Shown: in pieces, positions 1 to 9,500 of the stretch
Layout of the letters: each line of letters begins with the position of its first letter
Position numbering within the stretch: the first letter of the stretch is position 1
Assembly: GCA_036389795.1 (NCBI GenBank)
Contig: DASVWD010000038.1
Coordinates: 1-37,624, forward strand
DNA: 37,624 nucleotides
Origin: Longimicrobium sp.
GTDB taxonomy: Bacteria > Gemmatimonadota > Gemmatimonadetes > Longimicrobiales > Longimicrobiaceae
Reading direction: 5' to 3'
Notes under the pieces: generated by a model
Database searches by the model: none
Seen by the model: only the letters and a program-made list of their open reading frames with translations
What the model was told of the DNA's origin: nothing
Made by a program: the position numbers and the translations under genes

Positions 1-1320
1 CATGTGCGCGTTGGCGTGGATGTCGGCGCGGCCGGCGAAGCGCGCGCGCTGCACCTCGCGCGCGCGGCTCACCCGCTCGCGGATCGCCTGGCTCGGCTCG
101 CCCTGGCGCCGGTCCGCCAGGTCGCGCCAGCGCACGGCCGGCACCTCCACGTGCAGGTCCAGGCGGTCCAGCAGCGGCCCCGACACGCGCGAGAGGTAGC
201 GCTGCACCGCCTGCGGCGCGCAGGTGCACTTGCGCTGGCCGTCGCCGTGGTAGCCGCACGGGCACGGGTTCATGGCGGCCACCAGCATGAAGCGCGACGG
301 GTAGGTGAGCGAGACCGCGGCGCGCGACAGCGTGACCTTCGCGTCCTCCAGCGGCTGCCTCAGCTGCTCCAGCACGTTGCGGCGGAACTCCGGCAGCTCG
401 TCCAGGAACAGCACGCCGTGGTGCGCCAGCGACGCCTCCCCGGGCCGGGGGTTGGAGCCGCCGCCGATGAGCCCGGCGTCGGAGATGGTCGTGTGGGGGT
501 TGCGGAACGGGCGCGTGCTGACCAGGGCCTTCCCCCCGTTCAGCATCCCCGCCACCGAGTGGATCTTGGTGGTCTCCAGCGCCTCCTCGAAGGTGAGCGG
601 CGGGAGGATGCCTGGGATGCGCTGCGCCAGCATCGTCTTCCCCGACCCCGGCGGGCCGACCATCAGGATGTTGTGGCCGCCCGCCGCCGCCACCTCCAGC
701 GCGCGCTTGACGTGCTCCTGCCCTTTCACGTCCGCGAAGTCGGCGTCGTGCTCCGAGGCCACGCGGAAGAGCGCATCCCGGTCCACCGTGGCCACGGGGA
801 GGGGGGCGCTCCCCTCCATGAAGCGCACCACCTCCTTGAGCGTGGCGGCGCCGCGCACCTCGATGCCGTCCACCACCGCCGCCTCGCCCACGTTCTCGGC
901 CGGGAGCACCACCCCCGCGAGCCCCGCGTCGCGCGCCGCGATGGCGATGGGGAGCGCCCCGCGCACCGGCCGGATGCGCCCGTCCAGCGCCAGCTCGCCC
1001 ACCAGCAGGTAGCGGTCGAGCCGCTCGACCGAGTCCAGCTGCCCCGTGGCGGCCAGCATCCCCACCGCGATCGGCAGGTCGAAGGCGCTCCCCGCCTTGG
1101 GGGTGTCGGCGGGCGCCAGGTTCACGGTGAGCCGGCGCGGCGGGAGGAAGTAGCCGCTGTTCATGAAGGCGGCCACCACCCGGTCGCGCGCCTCCTTCAC
1201 CGCGCCCTGGGGGAGCCCCACCAGGTAGAAGGCGGGCAGCCCGCTGGCGGCGTCGGCCTCGATGGTCACCAGGTAGGCGTCGATGCCTAGCACCGCGCCG
1301 GCGAGGACTCGTGCGAGCAA
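1..1320 (-). CDS. comM: YifB/ComM family Mg-chelatase-like AAA+ ATPase (3' end outside window)
   Basis: ComM is a hexameric AAA+ helicase that promotes branch migration during integration of incoming single-stranded DNA in natural transformation; the family is also widespread in non-competent bacteria. Reading the minus strand gives 440 codons with an N-terminal Lon-protease-like ChlI fold ([17 protein letters not shown], then VNLAPAD and FDLPIAVG), a Walker A motif GPPGSGKT near residue 220, FLDELPEF (Walker B), and a cysteine-rich stretch [16 protein letters not shown]. The frame runs off the window edge, so roughly the last 65-70 residues are missing. I chose the TTG at 1320 because it gives the family-typical MLARV start, has GGAG 9 nt upstream, and because the in-frame ATG at 1374 lies upstream of the expected transcription start of the promoter at 1373-1401. 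Identification is firm; the start is likely. Confidence 0.95.
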   Translation of the reverse strand, partial: MLARVLAGAVLGIDAYLVTIEADAASGLPAFYLVGLPQGAVKEARDRVVAAFMNSGYFLPPRRLTVNLAPADTPKAGSAFDLPIAVGMLAATGQLDSVERLDRYLLVGELALDGRIRPVRGALPIAIAARDAGLAGVVLPAENVGEAAVVDGIEVRGAATLKEVVRFMEGSAPLPVATVDRDALFRVASEHDADFADVKGQEHVKRALEVAAAGGHNILMVGPPGSGKTMLAQRIPGILPPLTFEEALETTKIHSVAGMLNGGKALVSTRPFRNPHTTISDAGLIGGGSNPRPGEASLAHHGVLFLDELPEFRRNVLEQLRQPLEDAKVTLSRAAVSLTYPSRFMLVAAMNPCPCGYHGDGQRKCTCAPQAVQRYLSRVSGPLLDRLDLHVEVPAVRWRDLADRRQGEPSQAIRERVSRAREVQRARFAGRADIHANAHM

Positions 1321-1372
1321 GGGAAAGGCTCCGGAGGACGGGAGAAGTGAACGAAGAGAACGGGAGGGCGGC

Positions 1373-1401
1373 ATAGTAGCGACGGACATCCACGCTGTCA
1401 A
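1373..1401 (-). promoter_or_regulatory. Near-consensus sigma-70-type promoter for comM
   Basis: On the minus strand the sequence reads TTGACA (1396-1401), a 17-bp spacer, and TACTAT (1373-1378). Both boxes and the spacing fit housekeeping sigma-70. The predicted start is near 1366, which leaves about a 45-nt leader to the TTG start of comM and rules out the ATG at 1374 for this transcript. Confidence 0.75.
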
Positions 1402-1402
1402 C

Positions 1403-1419
1403 TTTGTCCGTTTTGTCCG
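1403..1419 (-). promoter_or_regulatory. Tandem CGGACAAA repeats just upstream of the comM -35 box
   Basis: TTTGTCCG occurs at 1403-1410 and again at 1412-1419 (CGGACAAA twice on the minus strand), a 9-nt period immediately upstream of TTGACA. A direct repeat one turn or less from a -35 box is a plausible activator site or part of an upstream element; no regulator is identified. Confidence 0.35.
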
Positions 1420-1504
1420 TCGCCTTCCGTGCTGGGCCGGAATCCGCCGCCGTCCGCGCGCAAATCGTACAAAGTGAACACCGGGGCGCGTGGAGAATCC
1501 GCCC

Positions 1505-1533
1505 TTGTTGGAAGGTGGACGAGCGCGTAACAT
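1505..1533 (+). promoter_or_regulatory. Sigma-70-type promoter for the small HTH gene
   Basis: TTGTTG (1505-1510), a 17-bp spacer and TAACAT (1528-1533) fit a housekeeping promoter, with a start expected near 1540. It faces away from the comM promoter. Confidence 0.55.
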
Positions 1534-1555
1534 CTCCCGTGTACCCGCGCGAATA

Positions 1556-1570
1556 GTAGACAGTGTAGAC
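1556..1570 (+). promoter_or_regulatory. Direct repeat GTAGAC-AGT-GTAGAC, candidate operator
   Basis: Two GTAGAC hexamers (1556-1561, 1565-1570) lie about 16-30 nt downstream of the predicted start and upstream of the HTH gene. Position and repetition suggest an operator, possibly autoregulatory. Short repeats like this can occur by chance. Confidence 0.25.
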
Positions 1571-1601
1571 GCCCAAGCGGGGCGTGGGCGGCGCCCGGCT
1601 G

Positions 1602-1997
1602 ATGGCGCCGCCCCGCGCACCCGTGCCGCTCGAAGTGCTGCGGGCGGCGCTCCGGCTGGCGATCGAGCTCAGCTCGCTGCGGCAGGTGGCGCGCGAGACG
1701 GGGCTCACGCCGTCGGGGCTGGAGATCGCCCTGGTGAGCCGCCGGCCGCGCCACAAGACGCTGCGGAAGATGCAGGACTGGTACGTCCGGCACGCGGCCG
1801 CCGTGGGCGGCGCCGATGTGCACACGGCGCGGGCGGCGTTCGAGGTGCTGCTGGAGGGGCTGCCGAACGACCGCCGCCAGGCGCTGGTGGCCGACACGCT
1901 CGCGAAGCTCGGGGCGGCGCACCGGGAGTGCGGCAGCAACCCGCCCGGGTGGATGGCCAAGCTCAGGGGCGACGGAGCGGGGCCGGAGACGGGCTGA
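1602..1997 (+). CDS. Small helix-turn-helix protein, hypothetical
   Basis: A 131-residue protein. Residues about 18-52 look like a helix-turn-helix ([19 protein letters not shown], then a basic stretch [15 protein letters not shown]), followed by an acidic/alanine-rich helical region. The fold resembles small Xre-like DNA-binding proteins, but I recognise no named family. The ATG at 1602 is used; an in-frame GTG at 1584 would add six residues, and neither has a strong ribosome binding site. A promoter at 1505-1533 and a repeat at 1556-1570 precede it, and a strong bidirectional hairpin follows it. A DNA-binding regulator is the likely role; targets cannot be inferred. Confidence 0.7.
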   Translation: MAPPRAPVPLEVLRAALRLAIELSSLRQVARETGLTPSGLEIALVSRRPRHKTLRKMQDWYVRHAAAVGGADVHTARAAFEVLLEGLPNDRRQALVADTLAKLGAAHRECGSNPPGWMAKLRGDGAGPETG

Positions 1998-2024
1998 GCG
2001 GTCCGCCCGCTGGAGAGCACGAGA

Positions 2025-2057
2025 AACCGGCCGCGCGATCCGCGCGGCCGGTTCTTT
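2025..2057. terminator. Bidirectional intrinsic terminator between convergent genes
   Basis: A perfect 13-bp stem (2025-2037 with 2041-2053, loop ATC) is followed by CTTT on the plus strand and flanked by GAGAAA upstream, which reads as a pyrimidine tract on the minus strand. It sits between the convergent HTH gene and B3/B4 gene and can serve both. Confidence 0.8.
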
Positions 2058-2085
2058 CCCGTGGAGCGACGATGGTTCGGCTGCG

Positions 2086-2742
2086 CTACTCGACGCAGGC
2101 CGTCTCGACGCCCTCGGCGGAGGCGTGGCGCCTGAGCAGGTCGGCGAGCATCGCGACGGCGGGCTCCAGCTCCGCGCGGCCGGTGACGCCGAAGACGACG
2201 GCCAGGACCTCGCGCGCGGCGGGGGTGATCATCGTGCGCTGCGAGTCGCTGGTGGGGCTGCCGAAGGGGCCCTCGGCGTCGGCCAGCACGGGAAGGCCGT
2301 CCAGGTTCAGCCGCTCCTTCCCGATCCCGTCGTACGTCTCTCCCGGCGCGCCGCGGCGGAACACGACCGGCGGCCGCACGCGCGCCAGGTCGTACAGCCC
2401 GATCGGCTGCAGCGTGGCGAGGGAGACCAGGTTGACGGCGTCCACCACGTTGTGGATGCGGTAGAGCGGTTTCCCCGCGCGCACGCGCCGGAGCAGCGCC
2501 TCGGGCGAGCCGCGGTAGCGCGACGGCTCCTTCCCCAGCGCCTTGTAGAGCCCGCGCAGCGCGGCGACGGGCGGCTCGGCGGCGGGCTCGGTCCCCCGCT
2601 CCGCCGCGCGGCGCGCCGCCTCCTCCATCTCCCTCCCCAGCGCCTCGCTCCCCGGCTCCGTGCGCACGGCGGCGCGGACGCAGCCCAGGACCAGGTCCGG
2701 AGCGACCTCCCGGATCCGCGGGTCGATCCCGATCTCGAGCAT
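2086..2742 (-). CDS. Solo B3/B4 tRNA-binding domain protein
   Basis: A 218-residue protein resembling the B3/B4 domain of phenylalanyl-tRNA synthetase beta chain as a stand-alone protein (COG3382 type). The diagnostic part is the central region: YRIHNVVDAVNLVSL, IGLYDLARV, then ETYDGIGKERLNLDG and FGSPTSDSQRT, which form the family's ligand-pocket pattern. In PheRS the B3/B4 domain carries the editing site, so solo proteins are suspected of trans-editing or amino-acid binding, but their function is not established. The ATG at 2742 has GGAG a few bases upstream. It ends at a shared terminator and has its own candidate promoter at 2780-2809. Confidence 0.85.
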   Translation of the reverse strand: MLEIGIDPRIREVAPDLVLGCVRAAVRTEPGSEALGREMEEAARRAAERGTEPAAEPPVAALRGLYKALGKEPSRYRGSPEALLRRVRAGKPLYRIHNVVDAVNLVSLATLQPIGLYDLARVRPPVVFRRGAPGETYDGIGKERLNLDGLPVLADAEGPFGSPTSDSQRTMITPAAREVLAVVFGVTGRAELEPAVAMLADLLRRHASAEGVETACVE

Positions 2743-2779
2743 CGTTCTCCGTATCAGGTGCCAGCGGGTCAGGCGGCGA

Positions 2780-2809
2780 AGAATACGGCGCCCTCCTGCA
2801 TCCGATCAA
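2780..2809 (-). promoter_or_regulatory. Candidate sigma-70-type promoter for the B3/B4 gene
   Basis: Minus strand: TTGATC (2804-2809), 18-bp spacer, TATTCT (2780-2785). The predicted start near 2773 gives a leader of about 30 nt to the ATG at 2742. Confidence 0.45.
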
Positions 2810-2864
2810 CCGGACCCGCTTCGCCTCCGTCGGCGAGGGGCCATGTCACCTCTGCGCAAGGTTC

Positions 2865-2880
2865 TGGAACCGGGCTTGCA
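2865..2880 (+). promoter_or_regulatory. Candidate sigma-54 (-24/-12) promoter upstream of the YihY/BrkB gene
   Basis: The 16-mer TGGAACCGGGCTTGCA matches the RpoN consensus (TGGCACG-N4-TTGCA) at the invariant GG and GC dinucleotides, with exactly 10 nt between them. It lies 63 nt upstream of the ATG at 2944, a normal distance. No enhancer site was identified, and the match could be chance in GC-rich DNA. Confidence 0.4.
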
Positions 2881-2943
2881 ACTGTCGCCGCGTCCACCGA
2901 CGGGATGGATGCGACGTCAACGCAGCTGCGCGGGGCGGGACCC

Positions 2944-3954
<1,011 letters not shown>

Positions 3955-3973
3955 CGGAACTCCATCCTGTCGA

Positions 3974-4016
3974 GAACGGGGACGGCTGCTTGGGGCGGCC
4001 GTCCCCGTTCCTCGTT
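3974..4016 (+). terminator. Intrinsic terminator after the YihY/BrkB gene
   Basis: A 13-bp perfect stem GAACGGGGACGGC (3974-3986) pairs with 3998-4010 across an 11-nt loop and is followed by CTCGTTCC. It lies 20 nt after the stop codon. Confidence 0.7.
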
Positions 4017-4119
4017 CCGGGAGATGTGGATCGATCGCGAGTGCCTGGCCGGAAGCGCCCCCGGGCCGTAGTCTTCCGCGGACCGATCGACCGACCTCCG
4101 CCCGAGCTTGCGACCCGCG

Positions 4120-5277
4120 ATGCTGGCCTGCCAACGCGACCGCTTCCATCTACCGGAAGACCTGCACTACCTGAACTGCGCCTACATGGGCCCGCTGCTC
4201 AAGCGCGTGGAGCAGGCGGGGATCGCGGCGGTGCAGCGCCGGCGCGACCCCACCAGCATCACGCCCGAAGACTTCTTCAGCGAGGCGGACAAGGCGCGGC
4301 GGCTCTTCGCGGGCCTCGTCCGCTCGAACGAGCCGGAGCGGGTGGCCATCGTCCCCGGCGTGTCGTACGCGATGGCGACGGTCGCGCGCAACCTGCCCCT
4401 GGGCGCGGAGCAGAACGTGGTGGCGGCGCACGCGCAGTTCCCCAGCAACGTCTACGGCTGGCGGCGCGCCTGCGCCGACGCCGGCGCGGAGCTGCGCACC
4501 GTGGCTCCCCCGGACCCGGCGGAAGGGCGCGGCGAGGCGTGGAACGCGCGGCTGCTGGAGGCGATCGACGGCCGGACGGCGCTGGTGGCGCTCGGCAACG
4601 TGCACTGGGCCGACGGCACGCGCTTCGACCTGGAGCGGATCGGCGAGCGGGCGCGCGAAGTGGGCGCGGCGCTGGTGGTGGACGGGACGCAGTCGGTGGG
4701 CGCCATGCCGCTGGACGTGCGCCGCGTGCGGCCCGACGCGCTGGTCTGCGCCGGGTACAAGTGGCTGCTGGGGCCGTACTCGCTGGGGCTGGCCTGGTAC
4801 GGGCCGCGCTTCGACGGCGGGGTGCCGCTGGAGGAGACCTGGCTCGCGCGGCGCGGGAGCGAGGACTTCGCGCGCCTGGTGGACTACGCCGACGACTACC
4901 AGCCCGGCGCCGTGCGCTACGACGTGAGCGAGCGCAGCAACTTCACGCTGATGCCGATGCTGGTGGCCGCCCTGGAGCAGGTCACCGCCTGGCGCCCGGA
5001 AGAAGTGCAGCACTACTGCCGCGAGCTCACCCGCGGCCTGATCGCCGAAGCCAGGTCGCTCGGCTACGCGGTGGAGGACGAGCCGTGGCGCGGCGCCCAC
5101 CTCTTCGGCATCCGCCTGCCGGCCGGAGTGGAGCTTCCCCGCCTCCAGCGGCTCCTGGCCGAGCGCCGCATCGCCGTCTCCCTGCGCGGCGACGCTATCC
5201 GCGTCGCTCCCAACGTCTACAACGACGAGCGGGACGTGGCGGCCCTCGCCGAGGTGCTGCGCGCGGCGCTGGGCTGA
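4120..5277 (+). CDS. Class V aminotransferase-fold PLP enzyme
   Basis: A 385-residue PLP-dependent enzyme of the class V aminotransferase/cysteine desulfurase superfamily. Seen are an N-terminal HYLNCAYMGPL stretch, NVHWADGTRFDL, the PLP-binding Asp in VVDGTQSVGAMPLD, and the Schiff-base lysine K214 in CAGYKWLLGPY. There is no cysteine-desulfurase active-site loop (SGSAC), so a desulfurase is unlikely; selenocysteine lyase/isopenicillin-N-epimerase-like members look closest. The substrate is unknown. The ATG at 4120 is preferred over an in-frame TTG at 4108. It is isolated: a terminator lies upstream and the convergent PIN/HTH operon downstream, so context gives no pathway. Confidence 0.9.
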   Translation: MLACQRDRFHLPEDLHYLNCAYMGPLLKRVEQAGIAAVQRRRDPTSITPEDFFSEADKARRLFAGLVRSNEPERVAIVPGVSYAMATVARNLPLGAEQNVVAAHAQFPSNVYGWRRACADAGAELRTVAPPDPAEGRGEAWNARLLEAIDGRTALVALGNVHWADGTRFDLERIGERAREVGAALVVDGTQSVGAMPLDVRRVRPDALVCAGYKWLLGPYSLGLAWYGPRFDGGVPLEETWLARRGSEDFARLVDYADDYQPGAVRYDVSERSNFTLMPMLVAALEQVTAWRPEEVQHYCRELTRGLIAEARSLGYAVEDEPWRGAHLFGIRLPAGVELPRLQRLLAERRIAVSLRGDAIRVAPNVYNDERDVAALAEVLRAALG

Positions 5278-5321
5278 CTTTCCACCTGCGGCACCGGCCT
5301 TCTCCCCGTCCGGCCTGCAGT

Positions 5322-5900
5322 TCAGCTTCGATCAAGAAATCCGGAGCCGGCGAGCAACTCGGCGACTCGCGGGAGGCCGGCATGCTGACGTAGAGAGTCG
5401 ACGTATCCGGCTGGCGTGAGCGGATGCCGCTTGAGGGACAGACGGTGGCGCTCAGCGGCTTGGACGACATTTACGGAGTCCCGATCCCAGAGTAGTTCCA
5501 CAAAACGGTCGGGATCGACTGGCTCCACTCCGGCGGGCCCGAGGACGTTGGGAGGGAAGTGCTTCAGGTTCCGGGTGACGATAAATTCCGCTTCATAGTG
5601 CACCGCGAGCGCCACGACGTGGCGGTCACCCTCATCGGGCAGCACGAGCGCATCTGCGCGCCTCGCGTATCCCGATCCCCATGCATCCGGGAAGTACGTG
5701 CGCATCTGAGTGACGAGATGGGCGCATTGCTCCTCGCTCATCCCCGCTCTCCCGCGGAGGTTGCGCACGCACTCCTCGACGATTTCCTCCGACCAGAGCG
5801 GATCGTACATCCCATCCACCGCCAGGTGGAGCAGGAAGTTCCGGAGCTGGAAAGGGAAAAGAACGTTGGCATCCAGAACAGCGGTCGGACACCGCGGCAT
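5322..5900 (-). CDS. PIN-domain toxin (VapC-like ribonuclease)
   Basis: A 192-residue PIN-domain protein. The N-terminal strand VLDANVLFP carries the first metal-binding Asp (D10); an acidic EEIVEECVRN helix and LPDEGDRHVVALAVHYEAEFIVTRN supply the remaining acidic positions and the typical PIN ending. About 50 C-terminal residues extend beyond the compact PIN fold, which is longer than classical VapC (about 130-140). Family members are magnesium-dependent RNases, usually toxins. The ATG overlaps the antitoxin stop by one base (TGATG), so translation is probably coupled. It is second in a two-gene operon driven from 6425-6453. Confidence 0.87.
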   Translation of the reverse strand: MPRCPTAVLDANVLFPFQLRNFLLHLAVDGMYDPLWSEEIVEECVRNLRGRAGMSEEQCAHLVTQMRTYFPDAWGSGYARRADALVLPDEGDRHVVALAVHYEAEFIVTRNLKHFPPNVLGPAGVEPVDPDRFVELLWDRDSVNVVQAAERHRLSLKRHPLTPAGYVDSLRQHAGLPRVAELLAGSGFLDRS

Positions 5901-6394
5901 CAGTAGCCGAGACCCAGCCTGTCAGTGAAATCCGCCATCTCTTCGAGGCCACGCAGCCGCTCTTCGCGGGAAGGACCACGCGTCCGCACGCCCCCACGCT
6001 CCATCTTCTTCCTGTACTCCAACAATGCGGAGAGCGGGATGCGGCGGTGGGTGCCGACCATCCGATACGGAATCCCTTCTCTGTCCAGGATGTCGATCAA
6101 CGTCGGACGCGACATCCCCAGGATGCGCGCGGCCTGGTTGGTCGTGACCTCGTCGTCCTCATCCGCCACCCGATGGACGGCGACGGTGCGGCCCTCGGCG
6201 AGCTCGTCCAGGATGCGAGCCAGCGCGCGCACCACCTCCGCAGGCAGGTCAACCTCCTCAAGGTGAACCGGACCGTGTCGGGTCCTGCCTCCGATCTTTT
6301 CCACGGCTTCGGCAAAAACTCCGCGGCTCTGGCGCGCGGCCTTTACGGCGGAAGGCGTGGGCTCAAGAACGTCGATCTTCTCATCCAGCAGCAT
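5900..6394 (-). CDS. Excisionase-type HTH antitoxin partnered with the PIN toxin
   Basis: A 164-residue protein. The C-terminal half carries a MerR/excisionase-like winged helix-turn-helix (VTTNQAARILGMSRPTLIDI, then YRMVGTHRRIPLSALLEY, about residues 83-128). The N-terminal half (EVDLPAEVVRALARILDELA) is helical and may dimerise. Its position directly upstream of the PIN gene with a TGATG overlap fits a type II antitoxin that neutralises the PIN RNase and represses the operon. GGAGG lies just upstream of the ATG at 6394. A palindrome covers the operon -10 box. HTH-excisionase/PIN pairs are known but less common than VapBC. Confidence 0.87.
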   Translation of the reverse strand: MLLDEKIDVLEPTPSAVKAARQSRGVFAEAVEKIGGRTRHGPVHLEEVDLPAEVVRALARILDELAEGRTVAVHRVADEDDEVTTNQAARILGMSRPTLIDILDREGIPYRMVGTHRRIPLSALLEYRKKMERGGVRTRGPSREERLRGLEEMADFTDRLGLGY

Positions 6395-6424
6395 GGCTGC
6401 ACCTCCACGTTGAACGCTGGAAGC

Positions 6425-6453
6425 AACTTATCCTATAAGTGCAGCATATGCAA
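6425..6453 (-). promoter_or_regulatory. Toxin-antitoxin promoter with palindromic operator over the -10 box
   Basis: Minus strand: TTGCAT (6448-6453), 17-bp spacer, TAAGTT (6425-6430). The palindrome ACTTAT-CCT-ATAAGT (6426-6440) covers the -10 box, and GTGCAGC recurs at 6439-6445 and 6457-6463. The layout suggests autorepression by the HTH antitoxin. The region is conspicuously A+T-rich. Confidence 0.6.
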
Positions 6454-6501
6454 GATGTGCAGCGAACGAAGACGTTGATGCAGGTCGTCTCGCTGTCCGC
6501 G

Positions 6502-9500
6502 TCAGGGCTCCGCCCCGTCCTCCACCCGGAGCCGCAGGTGCACCGTGGTGCCTTCGCCGGGGGTGGAGTCGACGGTGATCTCGGCGCCCCACGACTCCAC
6601 CAGGCGGCGCACGATGGCGAGCCCCAGCCCCGTGCCGCTGGTGCGCGTGGAGAAGCGGGGCTCGAAGATGCGCGGCAGCAGCTCCGGCGGGATCCCCTCG
6701 CCCGTGTCGCTCACGTCCAGCCCGAGCCACGCCCCGCCGCCCGCCGGGGCCGCCGCGATCCGCACCTCGCCGCCGCCGTCCAGCGCCCCGCGCGCGTTCT
6801 CCAGCAGGTTCACCAGCACCTCGCGCAGCTCGCCCTCGCGCGCGCGCACCTCCGGCAGCCCCGGCGGCACGTCGAGCACGTAGGCGATCCCGTCGTCGCC
6901 GCCGCGGTAGAGCGCCAGCGTGTCCTCGGCCACGCGCCGCACGTCCACCCGCTCCAGCGGCTCGCCGCTTTCCGACGGCGTGCCGAAGCGGCTGAAGGCG
7001 CGGGCGATCCCGCCCAGGCGGTCGATCTCGCGCAGCACCGCCTCGACGTTGCGGTCCAGGATGGCGCCGAAGTCGTCGCGGCGGTCGCCCCAGGCGCGGC
7101 GGATGTGCTGCACCGCCAGCTTGATCGGCGTCAGCGGGTTCTTGATCTCGTGCGCCACCTGCCGGGCCATCTCGCCCCAGGCCAGCACCCGCGCCGAGCG
7201 GATCTCGGCGGTGACGTCCTCCAGCACCAGCACCGCCCCGCGCTCCCCCTCCTCGGTGGCCAGCCGCCGGAGCCGGAGCCGCACCACCCGCGCGTCCACC
7301 TCGCGCTCCTCGGTCCACTCGCGCGCCCCCGAGGCCAGGAAGCCCCGCACCGTGGCCGCCACCGCCGCGGGGAGCGGCAACTCCTCGGGGATGCGCCCGC
7401 CCGCCTCCACCTCCACCCCCAGGATCTGGTTGGCGCGCGGGTTGATGAGCGCCACCCGCCCGGCCGCGTCGAGCGCCACCACGCCCGTGCCCGCCTCGGC
7501 CACGATCGCCTCGGTGCGCCGCGTCTCGCTCACCAGCGCGTCCTGCGTCTCGCGCAGTCCCCGCACCATGCGGTTGAAGGTGCGGAAGAGCGGGCCGAAC
7601 TCGTCCTTGCGCCGGGCCGGCAGCCGCACCCGCAGGTTCCCCTCGCCCACGCTGGCCGCCGCGCGGCCCATGGCCTCGATCGGGCGCGAGAGGGCGCGTC
7701 CCACCAGGAGCGAGAGCACCACCGAGAACGCCGCCCCGAAGAGCACCGCCAGCAGCACCACGTCGGCCAGCTCGCGCTGGCGCCGGGCGATCTCGCCCGA
7801 GGCCAGCGGGGTGGGCGAGGCCAGCACGTCGTCGGACTGGCCGAGCCGGCGGTACGCCACCAGGTAGTCGTGCCCCGCCAGCCGGCGCTCCTCCTGGGCC
7901 TCCACCGCCTCGCCCACCTTGAACTCCAGGTACACGCGCGGCGGGAGCCAGGCGTGGTAGAGCCCCAGCTCGATCACCTCCGCGGCCGCCGCCCGGGACA
8001 GCACCCCGCGCTGGTAGAGGAGGAGGTCGGCCCCCACGTGCCGCGCCAGCTCGCCCAGGCTGGCCCCCTGGTACTCCGCGGCGGACTGCGCCAGCACCCG
8101 CTCGGCCAGCGCGGCGGCCGTGCGCGCCACCTCGCGCGAGAGCGTGCGGTACGCCGTGGCGCCGAACGCCGCCATGGGGACCAGGAAGAAGACGAAGAGG
8201 GTGAGCGTGAGCCGCCCGCGGAAGGTCCAGAACCACCCCCACTGCCCCGACTCGAGCCCCAGCGGCTCGCCGCAGAGCGAGCGCGCCACCGCCCAGAGCA
8301 CGGTGAGCACGGCCAGCACCAGCGCCATGGCCAGCACCCCCCGCGCCAGCAGGATCGGGCCGGGCGGCGCGGGCACCAGCAGGTGCGCGTGCTCGGGCCC
8401 CACGGGGAAGCGCACCACCGCCTCGCTCTGCCACCCCCCCGGCGCCGCCCCCCAGCGCAGGGAGTCGGGCGGGGGCGCGCGCCCGTCCGCCGGGGGGAGG
8501 AGCGAGAGGGAGGCCGCCTCGCCGGCCTCGCCCTCGCCCGCCGGCTCCAGGAAGCGCGAGAGCTGGGTGGAGGGCCCCAGGTGCCGGCGCGGCGGGACGG
8601 CGGCCGTCACCGTGCGACCGCCGGGGAGGGGGACGGCCAGCAGGTAGTGCAGCCACTCCTGGTCGGTGAAGCGCTCCACGATCGGCTCCTCGGCCGCCCG
8701 CGCGCGGCGCAGCACCTCGTCCAGCCGGTCGCGCGGCACCGGCGCGTCGGTGAGCCGCAGCTCGGCCTCGGGCACCTCGCCGTCCCAGAGCGTCACGCTC
8801 GCCTCGTACCCCTCCTGCGCCAGCCCCCCTTCCCCCGCCTCCACCCACGACTGGTAGAGGAGGCTCACCCCCTCGCGCCCCTCCGCCGCGTGGCGCAGCA
8901 CCTCCTCGGCGAAGTCGCGCAGGAGGAAGTCCAGGTACGGGTCGGGCTGCGCGCCCAGGCGCGCCAGCTCGCGCCCGGCCTCCTGCAGCCGGGCGTTCAG
9001 GTGCAGGCTCCAGAGCTGCGGCAGCGCCAGCGTCGTCCCGATCCACCCCACCACCACCCAGGGCAAGAGCGCCCCGCGCCCCACCTCGGCCCGGCTGAGC
9101 GCCGCCGCGGCGAGCGCGAAGGGAACCGCCCAGAGCGCCGCGGTCCAGAGCGGCGCCTCGCGCCCGGGGCGCCACCAGAGGAGCACCCCCAGCGCGAGCG
9201 CGGCGGCCACCGCCAGCGCCAGCACCACCAGGACCATCCGCCGCCGCCACGGCATCGCCCGCTCCGAGGGGTCCAGCAGCGCCAGGAGGGGGACCGAGGC
9301 GAGGAGGGAGAGCGCCAGGATGAGCGCGGCGCCCCCCGCCGAGCGCGCCGCCAGCACCCCCGGCGCCACCGCCTCGCGCACCGTCCACAGCGCCCCCACC
9401 AGCACGAGGGCGGCGAGCGCGGCGCGCACCGGGAGCGCGAGCGCCGCCAGCGGCCGCCCCACCCGCGGGCGGGAGAGGATCCAGACGGCCACGCCGGCCA

